A stretch of DNA of 64,000 nt from Candidatus Ishikawaella capsulata Mpkobe (lineage in GTDB: Bacteria; Pseudomonadota; Gammaproteobacteria; Enterobacterales; Enterobacteriaceae). The translations under genes and the position numbers were made by a program. The notes under the pieces are model-generated. The model had not been told where the DNA came from. It did no database searches and worked only from the letters and a program-made list of their open reading frames with translations. The DNA is taken from NCBI RefSeq assembly GCF_000828515.1, contig NZ_AP010872.1:97001-161000 (forward strand), written 5' to 3'. Every line of letters starts with the position of its first letter. Position 1 is the first letter of the stretch. Of this stretch, positions 22,377 to 32,625 are shown one piece after another.

Positions 22377-22761
22377 GATGCTACTAATAGTAAAATTATC
22401 TATCCAACTTTTTTTGTTCATGTATTAGTAATAGCAGGAGCAACATTATTTATAGTACCTGGTATATTATTATTTATGCTACTTTCTTTATCTCCTATAA
22501 TTCTCATTAAAACAAAATATGGAATTATCACTACAATAAAGGATAGTATCCGCATATCGTGGAAAAATTTAAAACTTATTATACTACATATAATAAGTTT
22601 TGGACTGGCTAACCTAATAATTTCTGTTTTATTAGCTTGTTTATTTTTGGAAATATAGGATTGTTTTTGTACTGTCGTATCATATTTGGCATTATTTATT
22701 ATTGACTGCGCTAATTATTTGCTTGTATCGTTTATATATGTCTGAAATTTATAATAGATAA
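22377..22761 (+). pseudogene. yciC: Decayed yciC (UPF0259 inner-membrane protein)
   Basis: The frame from 22377 reads through segments like the C-terminal half of E. coli YciC: LFIVPGILLFMLLSLSPIIL, then IKDSIRISWKNLKLI and a hydrophobic stretch, ending at a stop near 22658. The true C-terminus continues in another frame (LLTALIICLYRLYMSEIYNR to a stop at 22759-22761), matching the YciC ending LIYLFRLYM. So the gene has lost its 5' half and carries a frameshift. In E. coli yciC is near trpA on the same side, which supports the call. An ATG at 22476 opens 60 codons, but it is a remnant. Confidence 0.82.
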
Positions 22762-22783
22762 CATATATCAATACTTCATAAGT

Positions 22784-23593
22784 TTAATTAATTAAAAATA
22801 ATGGTTCTATATTATTAGAATATGGTAATGCAAAATGAGAAGGATAGTCTACGGATAGCAAGTAAAGACCTTGAGCTTGAGCCTTAACACCAGCTAATTT
22901 ACGATCTTTTGCGATTAATAATTCTGATATCCACTTTTCAGTATGTTTGCCACAACCTACCTCTATTAGGCTACCAACAATATTACGAACCATGTGATGA
23001 ACAAAAGAATTTGCTTTCATATCAATTGTTATATAATGTCCATAACGTTTAACCTTAAGATATATTAATTTACGCCATGGGGTATGAGATTGACAATACG
23101 AGGAACGAAATGTAGAAAAATCATTTTCTCCTAATAGATACTGTCCTGCTCGGTACATTTTCTCTTCACTTAAATAAGGATAAAAATGCATCATGCAGTT
23201 GTTAAAGAGGGGACATCTTAATGATTTATTATATATTATGTAAAGATAACGACGTGCAAGAGCACTAAAACGAGCGTGAAAACAATTGGGTACTTCTTTT
23301 ACCCAACTCACCGCAATATCATGGGGTAAATGAGCATTTACACCCCTAGTCCAAGCAGATTCATTTCTTTTGGATATAGTTTCAAAATGAACCACTTGCC
23401 CTATGCTGTGAACACCTGCGTCAGTACGCCCAGCACAAAAAACTTTTACTTCGTGATTTGCTACTACAGAAAGAGCGTTTTCTAAATATTCTTGTATAGT
23501 GTGTAATGCTTTTTGTTTTTGCCAACCATAGTATTTACTGCCATCATATCTAACACCCAGTGCCCATTTAATAAATTTACTACTCTTAAGCAT
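22784..23593 (-). CDS. truA: tRNA pseudouridine(38-40) synthase TruA
   Basis: TruA converts U38-U40 in the anticodon stem-loop of many tRNAs to pseudouridine. The 269-residue protein (E. coli 270) contains the catalytic Asp in the motif [14 protein letters not shown] near residue 60, the RYLYIIYN block and the late [15 protein letters not shown] motif. In E. coli usg lies between truA and pdxB. Here only a short spacer is left. Confidence 0.97.
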   Translation of the reverse strand: MLKSSKFIKWALGVRYDGSKYYGWQKQKALHTIQEYLENALSVVANHEVKVFCAGRTDAGVHSIGQVVHFETISKRNESAWTRGVNAHLPHDIAVSWVKEVPNCFHARFSALARRYLYIIYNKSLRCPLFNNCMMHFYPYLSEEKMYRAGQYLLGENDFSTFRSSYCQSHTPWRKLIYLKVKRYGHYITIDMKANSFVHHMVRNIVGSLIEVGCGKHTEKWISELLIAKDRKLAGVKAQAQGLYLLSVDYPSHFALPYSNNIEPLFLIN

Positions 23594-23720
23594 ATATTAA
23601 TATATATTCCCGTTAATGTTATAGTATATGATATAAAGTTCATAATAACTATTAATATAATATGGGTTATGGGTGTTCAAGCTGCCTTGAAACCTTCTCC
23701 AGTTCATCTAATAAAATATC

Positions 23721-24860
23721 TTAATCTGAATGATATTCAGCTGTAAAGCCTAATTTTATTAACTGATCTGCAGTATTTTTATAATTGCATATAACTTTTA
23801 AAGAAGACCATTCACGTCGAATTTTATACAAACATTGTTTTCGAACATCATCAAATCCATTAGGCAATAATGAAAAATTTCTAAAAATCGCATCATCATC
23901 ATATACATTGTAAATCAAATGTACTAAGCTTTTTAATATATTTTGAGTAAGTTGGCCATTTAAGAGAATATAACTAAATGTAGGTGGAGGTAGTATTTGT
24001 TCTATCATTATTGTCTGAGGTTTACCTAAAAAATTAGTCCACGCCTCAAAAATTTGAATAGTTCCACGTGTTTTACCTTCTAAAGAATGTCCAGCAATAT
24101 GTGTTGTAGCAATCTCAATACGATCTAACAAATCTATAGAAAAATTAGGTTCATCTTCCCACACATCTAAAACTACCACTATATCATGACGTATCTGAAG
24201 TATTTCTAATAATGCTTTATTATCCACTATGGAACCACGAGAAGTATTAATCAATATAGTATTTTTTTTTAAAGAAAGTAACAATTCTTTATTTATTAAA
24301 TGTAAACTTTTATATTTACCTTCCTTATATAGAGGAAGATGAAGAGTAATCACATCTGATTGTTTGATTAATTCTTCAAGAGTAAAAAAATTCCCTGGTT
24401 CCCCATTATCTGCGCGAGGTGGATCACAAGTAAGTGTTTTTACTCCCCAAGCCATTAAACGCTTTTTTAATTTACTACCGATATTACCTAATCCAATAAT
24501 TCCTACCGTAAGTAAAGTAAGTTGGAAAGATTTACGTTCGGCTAATAATAGCAATGCAGAGAAAACATATTCTACAACAGCAATAGCATTACAACCAGGA
24601 GCTGCAGAAAATGTAATACCAGATTTACGAAGCCATGTTGTATCAATATGATCAATACCTGATGTAGCAGTACCAACAAATTTAATTTTTGTATTTTTTA
24701 AAAAATCTTTATTAATTTTAGTAACAGAACGTACCATCAATCCATCAGCTTCATTTATTTCTTTCTCTGATAAATAACGTCCTGGAACAGAGATGACTTT
24801 ACCAGTACGACTGAATAATTCTAAAGCGTAAGGCATATTATCATCAATAACTATTTTCAC
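23721..24860 (-). CDS. pdxB: Erythronate-4-phosphate dehydrogenase PdxB
   Basis: PdxB oxidises 4-phosphoerythronate in the DXP-dependent vitamin B6 pathway. The 379 residues match E. coli PdxB (378). The D-isomer 2-hydroxyacid dehydrogenase fold is visible: NAD-binding GIIGLGNIGSKL near 119-130, catalytic Arg in INTSRGSIVDN, Glu in DVWEDEP and His in THIAGHSLEGK. The family-specific C-terminal dimerisation domain ends with REWSSLKVICN. Its retention implies pyridoxal phosphate synthesis if the rest of the pathway is present elsewhere. Confidence 0.96.
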   Translation of the reverse strand: MKIVIDDNMPYALELFSRTGKVISVPGRYLSEKEINEADGLMVRSVTKINKDFLKNTKIKFVGTATSGIDHIDTTWLRKSGITFSAAPGCNAIAVVEYVFSALLLLAERKSFQLTLLTVGIIGLGNIGSKLKKRLMAWGVKTLTCDPPRADNGEPGNFFTLEELIKQSDVITLHLPLYKEGKYKSLHLINKELLLSLKKNTILINTSRGSIVDNKALLEILQIRHDIVVVLDVWEDEPNFSIDLLDRIEIATTHIAGHSLEGKTRGTIQIFEAWTNFLGKPQTIMIEQILPPPTFSYILLNGQLTQNILKSLVHLIYNVYDDDAIFRNFSLLPNGFDDVRKQCLYKIRREWSSLKVICNYKNTADQLIKLGFTAEYHSD

Positions 24861-24929
24861 AGAATTATTTCCTATTTAGAAAAATAAGATATTTTATGAT
24901 AGCAGTCTAAATATAGATTATGATATATT

Positions 24930-26159
24930 TTATATAGTATATTTACGTATGGTAATACTAGCATTAGTCCCTCCAAACCCAAAACTGTTTGACATAACTG
25001 TAGTTAGGGTAGTTTCTGTAAATTTAGTAATAATTTTTACATCTTTTATTTTCGGATCAATTTTTTCAATATTAATGCTTGGAGCTATAAAACAATATTT
25101 TAACATTAATACAGTGTAAATTACCTCTTGTACTCCTGCTGCACCTAAAGCATGCCCAGTAATCGATTTAGTAGAAGATAAATAAGGTATTTTATCTCCG
25201 AATACTTCACGAATTGCATCTATTTCTTTTATGTCACCTATTAATGTAGAAGTACCATGAGTATTTATATAATCAATAGGAGTTTCTATATCCTTAATAG
25301 CTATTTTCATGCAACGTGCTACACCTTCGACAGAAGGAACTACCATATCTTGACCATCAGAATTTGCTCCATATCCAACTACTTCAGCGTAAATAGAAGC
25401 ACCGCGGGCTAAAGCGTTTTCTAATTCTTCTATTACAATGATTCCCCCACCTCCTGCAATAACGAAACCATCTCTGTTAATATCATACGGACGAGATGCT
25501 TGCTGAGGAACACCATTATATCTTGTTGATAATACGCGCATTGCATCAAATTCACATGCCATTTCCCAACTTAGTTCTTCACCTCCTCCTGCGAATATAA
25601 TATCCTGTTTACCTAATTGAATTTGTTCTACAGCATTTCCAATACAATGTGCAGAGGTAGCACATGCCGAACTAATAGAATAATTTAAACCATAAATTTT
25701 GAAAAATGTTGCAAGACAAGCAGATACACTAGACGACATTGATTTAGTAACTATATAAGGACCAATAGCTTTTACCCCACGTATACTACGTAGAGCATCA
25801 GCAGCAAACACTTGAAAGCGAGGTGATCCACTACCAGAACCAGCTAATAACCCCACCCGCGGATTTCTTTGATAATCTTTCGATGTTAATCTAGCATCTT
25901 TTATTGCCTCCATCATAGATAAATAAGCGTAAATAGAAGCATCGCTCATAAAACGTAGATTCTTACGATCTATAAGAGTAGAAATTAAATTGTTAGATAA
26001 TTTAATATCTCCCCAAATATGACTACGCATACCAGAATCTTGCATTTCTTTAGAAAACGAAATGCCAGATTTTCCTGTACGTAGAGAATTTAATACTTCT
26101 TGCTGGTTATTGCCAATACTAGAAACTATTCCTAAGCCAGTAATTACTGCACGTTTCAT
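24930..26159 (-). CDS. fabB: 3-oxoacyl-[acyl-carrier-protein] synthase I FabB
   Basis: FabB elongates acyl chains on ACP and is the enzyme needed for unsaturated fatty acids in enterobacteria. The 409-residue thiolase-fold protein (E. coli 406) has the catalytic Cys in SSACATSAH near residue 165 and the two His in INTHGTST and [11 protein letters not shown]. The Lys in STKSITGH is also present. Its place near pdxB and aroC is ancestral, with flk, mnmC and other intervening genes gone. Confidence 0.97.
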   Translation of the reverse strand: MKRAVITGLGIVSSIGNNQQEVLNSLRTGKSGISFSKEMQDSGMRSHIWGDIKLSNNLISTLIDRKNLRFMSDASIYAYLSMMEAIKDARLTSKDYQRNPRVGLLAGSGSGSPRFQVFAADALRSIRGVKAIGPYIVTKSMSSSVSACLATFFKIYGLNYSISSACATSAHCIGNAVEQIQLGKQDIIFAGGGEELSWEMACEFDAMRVLSTRYNGVPQQASRPYDINRDGFVIAGGGGIIVIEELENALARGASIYAEVVGYGANSDGQDMVVPSVEGVARCMKIAIKDIETPIDYINTHGTSTLIGDIKEIDAIREVFGDKIPYLSSTKSITGHALGAAGVQEVIYTVLMLKYCFIAPSINIEKIDPKIKDVKIITKFTETTLTTVMSNSFGFGGTNASITIRKYTI

Positions 26160-26272
26160 TTATTCGTTTCTCTTTTAAAAATTGGATAGATATAATTATA
26201 CTTTAATCAAAGTTATCCAACTTAAACCAAGTGAATTGGTAAAATATCCTTTAATATAATAAGGTATCTTTA

Positions 26273-27361
26273 TTATAAATACTGATTAATCATATCTATT
26301 GAGTCAGAACATTGAGCACGATGACGCAATAAATGATCAATAATCACTATAGCTGTCATTGCTTCCGCGATGGGTATAGCACGAATACCTACACAAGGAT
26401 CATGTCTACCTTTAGTAATAATTTCTACTTCTTCTCCATATTTAGTGATAGTTTTACCGGGTATTGTAATACTAGAAGTAGGTTTCATGGCTAAATTGAT
26501 TTTAATAATTTGACCGTTACTAATACCACCTAAAATTCCTCCGGCATGATTGCTCGTAAAACCTTTTAGACCCATTTCATCTCTATGTTCACTACCCAAT
26601 TGACCAATTACAGCAAACCCATCTCCTATTTCTATTCCTTTTACTGCATTAATACTCATTAAAGCATGAGCGAGATCAGCATCAAGACGATCAAAAACGG
26701 GCTCTCCTAATCCTGGAGGGACATTTTCTGCTATAATTGTTACTTGTGCTCCTATAGAATTTCCCGATTTTTTTAAATTACGTATTAATCGATCTAATAA
26801 ATCTATTTTATTAGGATCAGGGCAGAAAAAATTATTTTTTTCTACATTATCCCATCCTTTAAATTCACAAATAATGTCACCCATTGTTGATAGGTAACCA
26901 CGTATTTTTACATTATGTTTCATATGTAAATATTTTTTTGCTATAGCTCCAACAGCTACACGCATAGTCGTTTCACGAGCAGAAGAACGCCCTCCACCAC
27001 GGTAATCACGAATTCCATACTTTTTATAGTAAGTATAATCAGCATGACCAGGACGAAATAAATCTTTAATAGCACTATAATCTTGTGAGCGTTGATCAGT
27101 ATTTTTAATCAACAAACCAATAGGTGTTCCAGTTGTAACACCTTGAAAGACACCAGATAAAATTTTTACTTCATCTGATTCACGTCGTGGAGTAGTATAT
27201 GGTGACATCCCTGGACGTCTGCGATTAAGATCACTTTGAATATCAGATTCAACTAATGGAATGCCAGGTGGTACACCGTCAACTACACATCCTAACGCTA
27301 TACCATGAGATTCACCGAAAGTAGTCAATCTGAAAAGTTGACCAATACTATTACCAGCCAT
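26273..27361 (-). CDS. aroC: Chorismate synthase AroC
   Basis: AroC converts EPSP to chorismate with reduced FMN, feeding the trp operon in this window as well as other aromatics. The 362-residue protein (E. coli 361) begins [20 protein letters not shown] with the conserved His, then RRPG, the FMN-site block [11 protein letters not shown] near 120 and [17 protein letters not shown] near 318. AAAGGAAT lies upstream of the start. Confidence 0.97.
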   Translation of the reverse strand: MAGNSIGQLFRLTTFGESHGIALGCVVDGVPPGIPLVESDIQSDLNRRRPGMSPYTTPRRESDEVKILSGVFQGVTTGTPIGLLIKNTDQRSQDYSAIKDLFRPGHADYTYYKKYGIRDYRGGGRSSARETTMRVAVGAIAKKYLHMKHNVKIRGYLSTMGDIICEFKGWDNVEKNNFFCPDPNKIDLLDRLIRNLKKSGNSIGAQVTIIAENVPPGLGEPVFDRLDADLAHALMSINAVKGIEIGDGFAVIGQLGSEHRDEMGLKGFTSNHAGGILGGISNGQIIKINLAMKPTSSITIPGKTITKYGEEVEIITKGRHDPCVGIRAIPIAEAMTAIVIIDHLLRHRAQCSDSIDMINQYL

Positions 27362-27422
27362 TCTAATTCCTTTTACTAGGATAATAAATATATATTAATC
27401 ATATAATTTTAAATTATTTAAA

Positions 27423-28343
27423 CTATAAATACTTAATAAAATTAGCAATTTGTTTACGATTTAGCATAAAGATTCCTTCTCCACCATTATTTAATGCTAA
27501 CCAATTAAAAGGTAGCTGAGGATATCGCTTGATAAGATTCATCATATTATTACCTACCTCACAAACTAAAATTCCATTTTCGCTTAAATATGCAGAAACA
27601 CTATTAATAATCTGAATTACTACTTCTAGTCCCTGACTACCAGCAATAAAACCGATCGCTGGTTCATAACTATATTCTTTTGGTAAATGTTTTAATTCTT
27701 CTACATCAACATAAGGTGGATTAGCAATTACTAAATCATATTTATTAGTTAAAGGAAGTTCTTGAAAAAGATTACTACGTATTAGTTTAATACGATGTAA
27801 TAAACTATGAGCAATAACATTCTGTCTAGCTACATTTAGTGCATCTTGAGAGATATCTACGGCATCTATAGTAGCTTCTGGAAAAAAGTTAGCACAAGAT
27901 ATAGCAATACATCCACTTCCAGTACACATATCTAAAATATTTTGAGGATTATAAGATATTAAACCCAGGAAGCGATTTTCAATTAATTCTGCTATGGGAG
28001 AGCGAGGTATTAAAACACGTTCATCAACATAAAATTCATAACCACAAAACCAACTTTTATTAGTGATATAAGCAACAGGTATACGTTCTATAACTCGGCG
28101 AACAGCTAATTTAACAATCTGTTGTCGTTCACTAACAGTTAAATTAGCCTTTCGTATCTCTATTGGTATATCAATAGGTAAATAAATAGTAGGAAGAATT
28201 AACTGTAAAGCTTCATCCCATGGATTATCTGTGCCATGACCATAATATATATTATTAGAAGAAAAATAACTCACAGTCCAGCGTAACATATCTTGAATCG
28301 TATGAAGATCTTTTTGTATCTCCGATAATAAAGGGTTTTTCAC
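27423..28343 (-). CDS. prmB: Ribosomal protein uL3 N5-glutamine methyltransferase PrmB
   Basis: PrmB methylates a glutamine of ribosomal protein L3. The 306-residue protein (E. coli 310) has the SAM-binding motif ILDMCTGSGCIAI near residues 133-145 and the amide-methylating signature NPPYVD in VIANPPYVDVEEL. It differs from PrmC by the N-terminal block starting MKNPLLSEIQKDLHTIQDMLRW and by its position upstream of aroC, as in E. coli. Confidence 0.93.
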   Translation of the reverse strand: MKNPLLSEIQKDLHTIQDMLRWTVSYFSSNNIYYGHGTDNPWDEALQLILPTIYLPIDIPIEIRKANLTVSERQQIVKLAVRRVIERIPVAYITNKSWFCGYEFYVDERVLIPRSPIAELIENRFLGLISYNPQNILDMCTGSGCIAISCANFFPEATIDAVDISQDALNVARQNVIAHSLLHRIKLIRSNLFQELPLTNKYDLVIANPPYVDVEELKHLPKEYSYEPAIGFIAGSQGLEVVIQIINSVSAYLSENGILVCEVGNNMMNLIKRYPQLPFNWLALNNGGEGIFMLNRKQIANFIKYL

Positions 28344-28883
28344 TTCGTCAATTCTCTATCATTAGATGATTATATCAGTAATTAGGTATTGATTGTATCG
28401 TGGCACTTTCAATTATTTTAATAATCTACCCGCCTTTTACTATGATGATTTCAAAAAATTCAATTTGTTATTTTATAATAGGTACCATATATTATTTGTT
28501 ATATTATAACAATACGCATATTGTATATAATACAAATTAAATGTATATTCATGAGAAATATATAATGCATTAAATATTGATACTTTATCATATCAAAATG
28601 CATGTATTATACCTAAATATTATCAGTCCTCTTAGTTAAATGGATATAACAAGCCTCTCCTAAGGGCTAATTGTAGGTTCAATTCCTACAGAGGACATAT
28701 TTTGTTTACAGCAAAAATTAAAATAATTTAACTACATATTTTCTAACCATTTTATTATATAAGTAATCTATTTTGTAGATTCATAAAATATTAATAAACA
28801 ATATAAACTCTAAAAATCTAAATGATTATCGAAAATATTTCTTCTAAACAGAAGAAATTTATTGGTTAAAATAAGGTTAAATC
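28344..28883. other. Spacer around the argW tRNA
   Basis: The 540 bases between prmB and the next gene contain only the tRNA-Arg described separately. The parts before and after it are AT-rich without open frames of note. The final bases before 28884 hold AAGG, a likely ribosome-binding site for the next gene. Confidence 0.6.
28626..28697 (+). tRNA. argW: tRNA-Arg (anticodon CCT)
   Basis: The acceptor GTCCTCT pairs with AGAGGAC, followed by discriminator A. The anticodon loop CTCCTAA has CCT and reads AGG. The T arm is TGTAGGTTCAATTCCTACA. It closely resembles E. coli argW, which lies in the same chromosomal area. The 3' CCA is not encoded (the next bases are TAT), so it must be added by nucleotidyltransferase, unlike the Val and Lys genes in this window. 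Confidence 0.95.
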
Positions 28884-29393
28884 ATGCTTAAAAAAAAGGA
28901 TATTAATCCTATTAAATCATATAAATTTAAAGAATTACCAGAACCAATTTTTAAATATTTACATAAAGATATATCGATAAATACAGTCAATGAATCCGTT
29001 TGTCTTCTCAGCACAAATACACAAGGTTGGCCTCATACGGCTCAATTAAGCTTAGGAGAAATTTATGCTAGCGATCAGAAAACTATTAAAATTGCTCTCT
29101 GGTCAAATTCTAATAATAAAAAAAATATTGAGTATAACAATAAATTATCTTTAGTATTAGCATGGAATAAAGGTATTGTAGAAATACAAGGATTAGCAAA
29201 ATTACTTGCTGAAAAATCTCTCTGTAAACTAACAATATTTGAAATAAAACTTATTAGCATAATACATTACTGTTCCAATTATGCTAATGTCATCAGTGGT
29301 ATTAGTTTTATTGTCCATGATCCCCAAAATGTAAATTTTCGTTGGAAAAAACAACGCCAATTACTTGTAAATATTAATGAGAAATATAATTGA
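28884..29393 (+). CDS. Pyridoxamine 5'-phosphate oxidase-fold (split-barrel flavin-binding) family protein
   Basis: The 169-residue soluble protein has the signature of the FMN-binding split barrel: a strand VCLLSTNTQGWPHTAQLSLG near residues 38-57, then IKIALWSNSNNKKNI, LSLVLAWNKGIVEIQG and a C-terminal HDPQNVNFRWKKQRQ. It is too divergent and short to be PdxH, so substrate and cofactor are unknown. It has no counterpart at this place in E. coli. It is convergent with, and three bases from, an AroY-like decarboxylase. A shared function in aromatic or flavin chemistry is possible but unproven. AAGG upstream supports the start. Confidence 0.68.
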   Translation: MLKKKDINPIKSYKFKELPEPIFKYLHKDISINTVNESVCLLSTNTQGWPHTAQLSLGEIYASDQKTIKIALWSNSNNKKNIEYNNKLSLVLAWNKGIVEIQGLAKLLAEKSLCKLTIFEIKLISIIHYCSNYANVISGISFIVHDPQNVNFRWKKQRQLLVNINEKYN

Positions 29394-29396
29394 ATA

Positions 29397-30872
29397 CTAT
29401 TTATTAATGAATGGAGTAATATCAACATATTGGAACTGGGCTCTTTGAAACTTATCTTTTATTTGAAATGGCACGGTGCAATCAAAAATTGATTTATTAG
29501 TTATTCCTTTCGTAGATATTCCAGAGTTATATTCTGGCATTTGGGATGGATCTAAAATATGGCCACTCACACCTGGAATATTAATAAGATCATAGTTACC
29601 TTGAAAACGTGTAGTCATGGCCCAAAGAATATCATCGCTGTCATAAATATCTACATCTTCATCTACTAAAATAATGTTTTTTAATTCAGAATAAATTCCA
29701 AAAGCTAATAAAGCTGCCTGTCTAACTCGTCCATCATCTAAAGCGGTTTTTTTATTACATTTTAAAATAACAAGTAATTTACCTCCACCCGAACTATGAG
29801 CATATACTTCACTGATAAAACCCGGCATAGCTTTATTTAATGCATTAAATATACTGGCTTCAGTAGGTAAACCTACTAAGTTGACATGTTCTTCTCCAGG
29901 ACCTACAATAGTTTGTAGAATAGGATTCTGACGAGTCGTAATAGCAGTCACCTTAATAATAGGTAAGGAAGGATTAGCGTTACCACTATATCCTAAAAAT
30001 TCTGGCATAGAGTAACCCGTCTGCGTATTATAATCTTCTTGTAAATATCGTCCTGGTTCAATGAATCCCTCTATAACAATTTCTGCTGAACCAATACATT
30101 TAGCGTCTACAGTTAATGCCTTAACTAATTTTATAGGTTTTTGTCTAATGCTACCTGCTATAGCTAACTCATTAAAACCCAAAGGAGTAATAGGAGCTTC
30201 AAAACAAGATCCTATGTAAATAGCAGGATCTAAACCTATATTGATAGTAATTGAAAGTTTTTTACCTTTTGATTCGGCTCGTTGGCGAAAAACATCAATA
30301 TGCCTACCTGGTGCAAAAAATATAGTTAATTCATCCTTGTTTTGCACACATAAACGATGAATAGTGACATCCATTCCTAACGTTGGATCTTCAGCTAATA
30401 CCAGTCCCATACAAAAATAAGGTCCGGCATCATTGGTCGTATTAGTAATAGCTGGCAAGATAGTGCGTATATCGAAATTTTTATTTTTAGCTAACCAAAT
30501 AACCTCTTGACACAATGCTGATGCCGGTCCAGCTAATTTAGGACTAATTGGATGTAATATAGCTTGATTAATTAAGTAAGTAAGTTGTTTTGGATCACTA
30601 CCTAGTAACCATCCGACTCTATTACGGCTTGCTAATAGTCCTACTAAAATCCGAATTTTATTATATCCTTTAATATTATTAAATAACATTGCTGGTCCTA
30701 TTTTTGTAGGCCTTTGTACTGTACCACCAGCTCCAACAAGTTTATAAATACCTGCTAATTCACAATTAGGATTAACTTCATGATGGGTTTCAACGTATTG
30801 TCCAGGAATTTTTTGTAAGAATTCTATAGCAGAGCGTAGATCATTTATTTCTGTTTTTTGCCGATTATACAT
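29397..30872 (-). CDS. aroY: UbiD-family aromatic-acid decarboxylase, AroY/LpdC type (protocatechuate or gallate decarboxylase-like)
   Basis: The protein has 491 residues. It reads much closer to Klebsiella/Enterobacter AroY and Lactobacillus LpdC than to ubiquinone UbiD: NDLRSAIEFLQ at the start, GIYKLVGAGGTVQRPT near 42, DAGPYFCMGLVL near 150, VTIHRLCVQ, ITINIGLDPAIYIGSCFEAP, MPEFLGYSGNANPSLP, GPGEEHVNLVGLPTEAS, IILVDEDVDIYDSDDILWAMTTR and IFDCTVPF near the end. The acidic pair of the prenylated-FMN active site is visible in EIVIEG. The known relatives non-oxidatively decarboxylate 3,4-dihydroxybenzoate to catechol or gallate to pyrogallol, and need a UbiX-like flavin prenyltransferase, not seen here. 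The gene is intact, convergent with the split-barrel gene. Substrate is inferred, not proven. Confidence 0.85.
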   Translation of the reverse strand: MYNRQKTEINDLRSAIEFLQKIPGQYVETHHEVNPNCELAGIYKLVGAGGTVQRPTKIGPAMLFNNIKGYNKIRILVGLLASRNRVGWLLGSDPKQLTYLINQAILHPISPKLAGPASALCQEVIWLAKNKNFDIRTILPAITNTTNDAGPYFCMGLVLAEDPTLGMDVTIHRLCVQNKDELTIFFAPGRHIDVFRQRAESKGKKLSITINIGLDPAIYIGSCFEAPITPLGFNELAIAGSIRQKPIKLVKALTVDAKCIGSAEIVIEGFIEPGRYLQEDYNTQTGYSMPEFLGYSGNANPSLPIIKVTAITTRQNPILQTIVGPGEEHVNLVGLPTEASIFNALNKAMPGFISEVYAHSSGGGKLLVILKCNKKTALDDGRVRQAALLAFGIYSELKNIILVDEDVDIYDSDDILWAMTTRFQGNYDLINIPGVSGHILDPSQMPEYNSGISTKGITNKSIFDCTVPFQIKDKFQRAQFQYVDITPFINK

Positions 30873-31135
30873 TTTTATATATCCTCGATCCTTTAAAGTA
30901 GATGCATATAATTAATGTACTAACAGTAATTTTCCACTTAAAACTTTGATTCTATAATACGCATTATACCTAATTGAAGAATTATAATATTGCTTATAAC
31001 GTTTAATATAATAAATAAAATAATGAAATGAATTGTAATAGGTATGAAACAAATATAGAAGTTTAATGAAATATGTTTTGATTGAGATAGAAAATAGATA
31101 GGTAATGTTTAAATCAGTTAGGGGATAAAAAAATA

Positions 31136-32101
31136 TTAAAGAATATATCCTAATTCTTGACGTAAATATGCACCTGCTCCTAGTAAACCAGGTTGATCGT
31201 GAGTAATCATATAAACTGGAATATCTAATAAGTATTCTTTGAAGCGACCTTTATCTTCAAAGGCGGCTCGGAAACCAGATGACTTAAAAAAATCTAAAAA
31301 ACGTGGAACGATTCCACCAGCTATATAAACACCACCAAATGTACCAAGGTTCAGTGCTAAATTTCCCCCGAAACGTCCCATTAAGATGCAAAAAAGCGAA
31401 AGAGCTTGGCGACAATCATTACATTTATATCTTAATGCACGTTCAGAAACGTCTTTTGGTGTTAAATATTCTGGTCTACGATGGTTGGATTTCACTATGG
31501 CACGATAGAGATTAACTAATCCAGTTCCAGATAATACACGTTCCGCTGAAACATGACCTAATTCATCTCGTAATACTTCTAAAATTTTACTTTCCTCTTG
31601 ACTATTTGGTGCAAAATCTACATGACCACCCTCTCCTGGAAGACTTATCCAAAATTTATCTACATGAACAAGATGACTGACGCCTAATCCAGTACCTGCA
31701 CCGTAAACTGCAATAGGCTTATATCTTTCTGCTTCTTTTCCTCCAAATTGGAATATATCATTTTTACCCAACATGGGAATAGACATAGAAACAGCTGTAA
31801 AATCGTTGATAATTTCTAGTTTATTGAATTTTAAGTTTTTTTTAAGTTTCTTTTTGGAAAAAGCCCAATCATGATTAGTCATTTCTACCAAATCACTAGT
31901 TATTGGACAGGCAATAGCAATACAGCCATATTTAATATATGGTTTTTGTTTACTCAAATAATCGTAAATAACTTGTTCAAGACTATCATATTTCAATGTT
32001 GAGAATGTTTCTACCTGTGTAATTTTACCACTTTTTACTTCACACATAGCGAGACGGGCATTTGTCCCGCCTACGTCACCCACCAAGGCATACTTGATCA
32101 T
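31136..32101 (-). CDS. glk: Glucokinase Glk
   Basis: Glk phosphorylates free glucose with ATP. The 321 residues equal the E. coli enzyme. The N-terminal ATP-binding [15 protein letters not shown] near residues 8-22, the catalytic Asp in IINDFTAVS, the GAGTGLGVS loop and GEGGHVDF are all present. It is next to mntH remains, as in E. coli where glk and mntH are near neighbours. It suggests that unphosphorylated glucose enters the cell. Confidence 0.97.
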   Translation of the reverse strand: MIKYALVGDVGGTNARLAMCEVKSGKITQVETFSTLKYDSLEQVIYDYLSKQKPYIKYGCIAIACPITSDLVEMTNHDWAFSKKKLKKNLKFNKLEIINDFTAVSMSIPMLGKNDIFQFGGKEAERYKPIAVYGAGTGLGVSHLVHVDKFWISLPGEGGHVDFAPNSQEESKILEVLRDELGHVSAERVLSGTGLVNLYRAIVKSNHRRPEYLTPKDVSERALRYKCNDCRQALSLFCILMGRFGGNLALNLGTFGGVYIAGGIVPRFLDFFKSSGFRAAFEDKGRFKEYLLDIPVYMITHDQPGLLGAGAYLRQELGYIL

Positions 32102-32625
32102 TCTTAATAGTGCTCCACAGGGTCTCGAATATTTTAAGAATCTATATAAAAATTATCGTGAGTAAACAACCACATCTATTTACAAAATTAATTATATAAA
32201 TTTTAAATACAATAACATGACTGAGATCCTGATAATCTTATGGTAATAAATAATTTATAATATAAGTATTAATAGCAAAATAGCAAATAATATTACTCGC
32301 AAAGCTATAATGGTTATAGTGTAAACTGAATATTTAATTATAACTATATGTATGATTTATCACTTAAAATTAATTTTTATAGTCATAAAATCTATAAGAT
32401 TGATCATTATTAATATGTAATAACAGCTAAAGAAATAGTAAAGTTTATACTGTATGTGCTAATATATTATTACAAATATACATTTGATATTTTTGTAATT
32501 GTTTGAATTATATGAAATAAAGCTCATAATTAATAAACAATAAAATCTCGCTTATAAAGTTGTATTGTATACATTATTATATACTACCCTAAATTGGCAT
32601 ATAAATATGTATAATTACCGAATGA
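32102..32625. other. AT-rich spacer between glk and the mntH pseudogene
   Basis: This holds 524 bases of low-complexity AT-rich DNA without a recognisable gene, tRNA or strong hairpin. The first part must carry the glk promoter (glk is transcribed leftward from 32101). Confidence 0.6.

Noticed and set aside
22476-22658. A 60-residue membrane protein gene.
   Set aside because: It is the middle of the broken yciC. The matching sequence extends upstream of the ATG and continues in another frame after the stop.
29397-30872. Annotation as the ubiquinone enzyme UbiD (3-octaprenyl-4-hydroxybenzoate decarboxylase).
   Set aside because: The N-terminal and C-terminal blocks follow AroY/LpdC and not E. 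coli UbiD, whose characteristic segments (for example the C-terminal LGLDATNKWPGE region) are missing.
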